A stretch of DNA of 27,571 bases from an uncultured Eubacterium sp. (GTDB lineage Bacteria; Bacillota; Clostridia; Lachnospirales; CAG-274). Below are positions 24,484 through 27,571 of the stretch, piece after piece. The stretch's first letter is position 1, and each line of letters starts with the position of its first letter. The translations under genes and the position numbers were made by a program. A model generated the notes under the pieces. The model had not been told where the DNA came from, searched no databases, and was given only the letters and a program-made list of their open reading frames with translations. Location of the stretch: NCBI GenBank assembly GCA_900545305.1, contig UQYD01000024.1, positions 1 through 27,571 of the forward strand. The letters run 5' to 3'.

Positions 24484-24694
24484 TTTATCTTTCCGATTCA
24501 TTGTCAGAACATTTTGCTTTGCAAAATGTAGCTTGTAAACAAGCTATCGGATTTATCTTTCCGATTCACTGTCAGAACTTTCAACTTTGTTGAAAGCCAC
24601 ACTTCTGTGTCCGATCCATCTTTCGGTTCATTGTCAGAACTTTCAACTTTGTTGAAAGCCACACTTCGTGTGTCCGATCTATCTTTCGGTTCAT
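24484..24694. repeat. Tandem array of palindromic repeats (three units plus a partial)
   Basis: ATCTTTC recurs at 24487, 24555, 24618 and 24681, and GTCAGAAC at 24503, 24571 and 24633, giving units of 68, 63 and 63 bases. Each unit holds a first hairpin (ACATTTTGC/GCAAAATGT in unit 1; CTTTCAAC/GTTGAAAG in units 2 and 3, all with loop TTT) and a second (TAGCTTGT/ACAAGCTA, then ACAC/GTGT, then CACAC/GTGTG). A third spans the junctions (ATCGGA/TCCGAT, then CCGA/TCGG twice). Arms change together, so base pairing is kept while the sequence differs. The minus strand reads as an open frame through the array, but it is repeat-encoded and has no ribosome site, so I do not call a gene. Confidence 0.8.
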
Positions 24695-24728
24695 TAAAAA
24701 TGGTGTAGCCATATACTGACCACACCAT
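24695..24728 (-). terminator. Terminator of the gdpP-rplI-dnaB operon
   Basis: On the minus strand ATGGTGT and ACACCAT (24722-24728 and 24700-24706) form a stem followed by TTTTT. It lies 13 bases past the dnaB stop codon. Confidence 0.7.
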
Positions 24729-24741
24729 ATAAATTCTCATA

Positions 24742-26145
24742 TTACTGATTTTCAATATCATCTAAATCTGATACATCTATATCATATTCATTTATTTCCA
24801 GATTTTCAAACTTAGTATATTGTCCAAGCCAAGCCAAATTAACTGTTCCCAAAGGACCGTTTCTCTGTTTAGCAATAATTACTTCTGCTTGATTTTTCTT
24901 ATCAATAGTATCAGGTTTGTAGTATTGTTCTCTATATAAGAAACATACCACATCGGCATCCTGTTCTATTGCACCAGATTCTCTCAAGTCTGAAAGCATA
25001 GGTCTTTTATCTGAACGGGATTCTACAGCTCTACTAAGCTGAGAAAGTGCTATAACCGGCACATTCAAATCTCTTGCAATACCCTTCAAACTTTTTGAAA
25101 TATAAGCAACTTCTTGCTGTACAGAATCAGTTTTTCTGCCTGTACCGCCATTCATTAACTGAAGATAATCAATAACAATAAGACCTAAGCCCTTTGTTTT
25201 ATCGTTCTTCAATTTTTCACATCTAGCTTTTAATTCTGTAGGTGTAATACCTGAAGTATCATCAATAAAAAGTGGTGAATCTGCTATTTTACCGGCTGCA
25301 TAAGCAAGTCTTTCATATTCATCTGATGTAAGACCGGCACTTCTAAACTTGCCCGCCTCAATTCTACTTTGAACAGAAAGCAAACGGTTCATAAGCTGAC
25401 CAGCTGACATTTCCAAACTAAATATAGCTGTTGGCACACCCTTTTCTACTGCAGCATACTGAGCAATGTTAAGTGCAAATGCTGTTTTACCCATTGATGG
25501 TCTAGCTGCAATAAGAATTAAATCTGATGGCTGTAAACCTGCTGTCTTTCTATCAAAGTCAGTAAATCCAGTTTCAACACCTGTAATAGGATTATCAGCC
25601 TGATTTACTTTTTCTATTTTATCAATAGCTTCAGCAACAATTTCTTCAATAGGTCTAAAGTTTTCTGAACGTCTATTTTGGGCAACATTCATAATACTAT
25701 TTTCAGCTTCAGCCAAAATAGAATCTACGCCCTCAGTAGACTTAAAACTATCATCAGAAATCTTATTTGCAATATTTATTATAGCTCGGTAGCCACTTTT
25801 TTCTTTTACAATATTAGCATATTCTTTGGTATTTGCACTTGTTGAAGCAAGAGTTGCCAATTTTATAATATACTCCGGTCCACCAACCTTTTCCAAAACA
25901 CCCATTTCTATGAGCTTATTTTTGGTTGTAATTATATCTACAGGCATTGCTCCGTTATACAAATCAGAAATTGCACTGAAAATAAGCTGATGTGCCGGAC
26001 TATAAAAATCCTGAGAATCTAAGCCCTCTATAGCAATTCTTGCACCTTCATTATCAAAAAGCATACATGCCAATACAGCCTGTTCTGCATCATTATCATG
26101 TGGAGGCACTTTATTAAGATATTTATTTTCAGTATTCTCTGCCAT
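24742..26145 (-). CDS. dnaB: Replicative DNA helicase
   Basis: A 467-residue hexameric helicase (DnaC in Bacillus naming) that unwinds DNA at the replication fork. The N-terminal domain starts near residue 13 (PPHDNDAEQAVLACMLFD). The RecA-like core has Walker A ARPSMGKTAFALNIAQ (about 211-226), GLIVIDYLQLM as Walker B, and SKSLKGIARDLNVPVIALSQ. ESRSDKRPMLSDLRESGAIEQ and QDADVVCFLYR follow. No intein is present and length is normal. AGGTGG lies before the ATG, and the gene follows rplI by 21 bases, a common Firmicute order. Confidence 0.97.
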   Translation of the reverse strand: MAENTENKYLNKVPPHDNDAEQAVLACMLFDNEGARIAIEGLDSQDFYSPAHQLIFSAISDLYNGAMPVDIITTKNKLIEMGVLEKVGGPEYIIKLATLASTSANTKEYANIVKEKSGYRAIINIANKISDDSFKSTEGVDSILAEAENSIMNVAQNRRSENFRPIEEIVAEAIDKIEKVNQADNPITGVETGFTDFDRKTAGLQPSDLILIAARPSMGKTAFALNIAQYAAVEKGVPTAIFSLEMSAGQLMNRLLSVQSRIEAGKFRSAGLTSDEYERLAYAAGKIADSPLFIDDTSGITPTELKARCEKLKNDKTKGLGLIVIDYLQLMNGGTGRKTDSVQQEVAYISKSLKGIARDLNVPVIALSQLSRAVESRSDKRPMLSDLRESGAIEQDADVVCFLYREQYYKPDTIDKKNQAEVIIAKQRNGPLGTVNLAWLGQYTKFENLEINEYDIDVSDLDDIENQ

Positions 26146-26166
26146 ACTAAACCACCTAAAATTAAA

Positions 26167-26613
26167 TTACTGCTGTTCTATTTCTACCTTTAACTTTACA
26201 CTTACCTTTGGGTGAAGTTTTACTGTTACTTCCTTCTCACCAATAGCCTTAATTGGGTCACTTAAAGAAATCTTTTTCTTATCTACAGCAAGACCTGTCT
26301 GTTCCTTTAATGCAACTGCAATTTCCTTGTTTGTAACTGCACCAAATAACTTACCGTTGTCACCAGTCTTTACTTTAATAACTACTTTCTGTTCTGCAAT
26401 CTTTTCGCCTAAAGCCTTTGCTGCATCTAATTCTTCCTGACGCTGTAAGTCTTCAGCTTTTTTCTGGTTATCAAGCTTCTTTAAATTTCCTGAATTAGCT
26501 TCAACAGCTAACTTTCTTGGGAAAAGGAAATTCTTTACATAACCTTCACTTGCATTTATAGTCTGGTCTTTTTTACCTACGCCTTTTACATCTGCTAATA
26601 AAATAACTTTCAT
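26167..26613 (-). CDS. rplI: Ribosomal protein L9
   Basis: A 148-residue large-subunit protein that binds 23S rRNA and reaches out from the L1 side of the ribosome. The N-terminal domain is classical: MKVILLADVKGVGKKDQTIN, then GYVKNFLFPRKLAVEAN. A long charged linker helix leads to the C-terminal domain (GKLFGAVTNKEIAVAL, IKAIGEKEVTVKLHPKV). GAGGAGACAAA precedes the ATG and overlaps the end of gdpP, so translation is probably coupled. Confidence 0.97.
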   Translation of the reverse strand: MKVILLADVKGVGKKDQTINASEGYVKNFLFPRKLAVEANSGNLKKLDNQKKAEDLQRQEELDAAKALGEKIAEQKVVIKVKTGDNGKLFGAVTNKEIAVALKEQTGLAVDKKKISLSDPIKAIGEKEVTVKLHPKVSVKLKVEIEQQ

Positions 26614-26614
26614 A

Positions 26615-27571
26615 TTAATTTGTCTCCTCTATATATTCTTCTATTTTACTTTCAAGTAATTCTCGTGCTTCTTCCATAGATACATTTTCAAGCTGTGCAG
26701 CAGCACCTGCCTGATGTCCTCCACCACCCAGCTTTTCCATAAGTTTCTGCACATTTACCTTACCTAAACTTCTGGCACTAATACATATTCTATTTCCAAC
26801 CTTACACAATACATAACTTACTTCTATACCGTCGATACTTAAAAGTTCGTCTGCTGCCTGTGCAATAAGAACACTTGGATTTTCAACTTCTCTATCAAGT
26901 TCTGATATAGCCATATTATCAAATATAATTTCTGCTGTACGAACAATTTCTGTCTTTGCCATATATGCATCAAAAGAACTTTTAAACAATCTTCTGACAG
27001 AAATCGTATCTGCTCCATTTTTCTTCAAAAATGCCGCAGCTTCAAAAGTCTTTATACCTGTCTTAAAAGCAAAATTCTTAGTATCAACAGTTATACCGGC
27101 AAGAAGTCCTTCTATTTCAGCTCTTGACAACCTTACACCCTTAATATACATAAGCATTTCTGTTACCATTTCGCTGGTAGATGACGCATATGCCTCGTGG
27201 TATGTTAAGGAATAGTTTTCAATAGCTCCTGATGTTTTTCTATGGTGGTCAAAAACAACTATTCTTGATGTTTTATCCAACAGTTCCGGACACTCACAAA
27301 GCATAACTCTATGGGTATCTACTACAACAACTAAAGTTCTTCTTTTTACTTTTGCTAATGCCTGTTCTGGAGTTATAAATACACCATCGTACTTTTCGTC
27401 TGACACCAATCTATCATAAAGTGCCTTAATACTTGATGTAACCTTTTGAAGAACAATATTACATTTTTTATCATAAAATCTTACTAAATTTCTAATTATC
27501 TTTTCATAAGTTGGTAAATGCCGATATATCCCGTATTTTAGGGCTTTATCGGTATTTTCTTTTCGGAAGAT
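26615..27571 (-). CDS. gdpP: Cyclic-di-AMP phosphodiesterase GdpP, partial (N-terminus off window)
   Basis: The last ~318 residues of a DHH-DHHA1 phosphodiesterase. Position before rplI and dnaB is that of gdpP (yybT), a membrane enzyme that hydrolyses cyclic-di-AMP to pApA. Seen here: CNIVLQKVTSSIKALYDRL, YDGVFITPEQAL, motif II VVVVDTHR, motif III VVFDHHRK, and the DHHA1 substrate motif GGGGHQAGAAAQ. The frame is open to the right edge; membrane, PAS and GGDEF-like domains would lie beyond. Oddly, the ~35 residues before CNIVLQ do not show the expected motif I (GHxxxDxDxxG). The N-terminal boundary is unknown because of the window edge. Confidence 0.88.
   Translation of the reverse strand: MFRKENTDKALKYGIYRHLPTYEKIIRNLVRFYDKKCNIVLQKVTSSIKALYDRLVSDEKYDGVFITPEQALAKVKRRTLVVVVDTHRVMLCECPELLDKTSRIVVFDHHRKTSGAIENYSLTYHEAYASSTSEMVTEMLMYIKGVRLSRAEIEGLLAGITVDTKNFAFKTGIKTFEAAAFLKKNGADTISVRRLFKSSFDAYMAKTEIVRTAEIIFDNMAISELDREVENPSVLIAQAADELLSIDGIEVSYVLCKVGNRICISARSLGKVNVQKLMEKLGGGGHQAGAAAQLENVSMEEARELLESKIEEYIEETN

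Noticed and set aside
24484..24694. CRISPR array
   Set aside because: Units are palindromic throughout, vary in sequence and have no unique spacers of constant length; no cas genes are present.
24504..24761. 85-codon open frame on the minus strand through the repeat array
   Set aside because: It is made of the repeat units themselves, has no convincing ribosome site, overlaps the dnaB terminator and the end of dnaB, and its peptide simply repeats with the DNA.

Overview
The window is chromosomal DNA from a low-GC, spore-forming anaerobe of the class Clostridia. A Lachnospiraceae-like relative is plausible, but the species cannot be named from the sequence. The evidence is the AT-rich composition, strong GGAGG ribosome sites, the clostridial yicC-remA-gmk-rpoZ-priA-def-fmt gene order, a large pyruvate:ferredoxin oxidoreductase (strict anaerobe) and both subunits of dipicolinate synthase (endospores). 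No phage, insertion sequence, CRISPR array or rRNA was seen.

Layout. 1-1321 (-): an L,D-transpeptidase whose catalytic end lies off the left edge. 1544-1617 (-): tRNA-Arg(ACG) with its own promoter and terminator. 1770-4033 (+): a three-gene polar amino acid ABC transporter with a hairpin after the binding-protein gene. 4152-10776 (-): a housekeeping operon transcribed yicC, remA, gmk, rpoZ, priA, def, fmt, yugP. An intrinsic terminator sits between rpoZ and priA, where coaBC often lies in relatives. 10974-14107 (+): rqcH and the Mg2+ channel gene mgtE, translationally coupled and divergent from yicC. 14175-15218 (-): an unusual RpiB/LacAB-type isomerase and, upstream of it, a small two-helix membrane protein whose promoter is flanked by two LexA-like boxes. 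15365-16210 (+): a fumarylacetoacetate-hydrolase-family enzyme. 16257-20068 (-): an unrecognised 467-residue protein, an SLH-domain lipoprotein, then dpaA and dpaB, closely spaced and possibly one sporulation-linked unit. 20574-24071 (+): nifJ, with the codon bias of a very highly expressed gene. 24072-24741: intergenic DNA with terminators and a tandem array of palindromic repeats. 24742-27571 (-): gdpP (partial), rplI, dnaB.

The genes fit an ordinary anaerobic, sporulating life: pyruvate oxidation (nifJ), translation start and quality control (fmt, def, rqcH, rplI), replication and restart (dnaB, priA), cyclic-di-AMP turnover (gdpP), matrix regulation (remA), and spore dipicolinate (dpaAB).

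Most worth following up: (1) the LexA-box-flanked promoter of the small membrane protein, a candidate SOS-induced envelope or division factor; (2) the repeat array at 24484-24694, whose hairpin arms change in a compensatory way between units; (3) the two unstudied genes upstream of dpaAB; (4) the missing motif I in the GdpP reading frame at the right edge. I did not find a clear-cut new multi-gene system. Several start sites were moved to TTG, GTG or internal ATG codons because of ribosome-site position.
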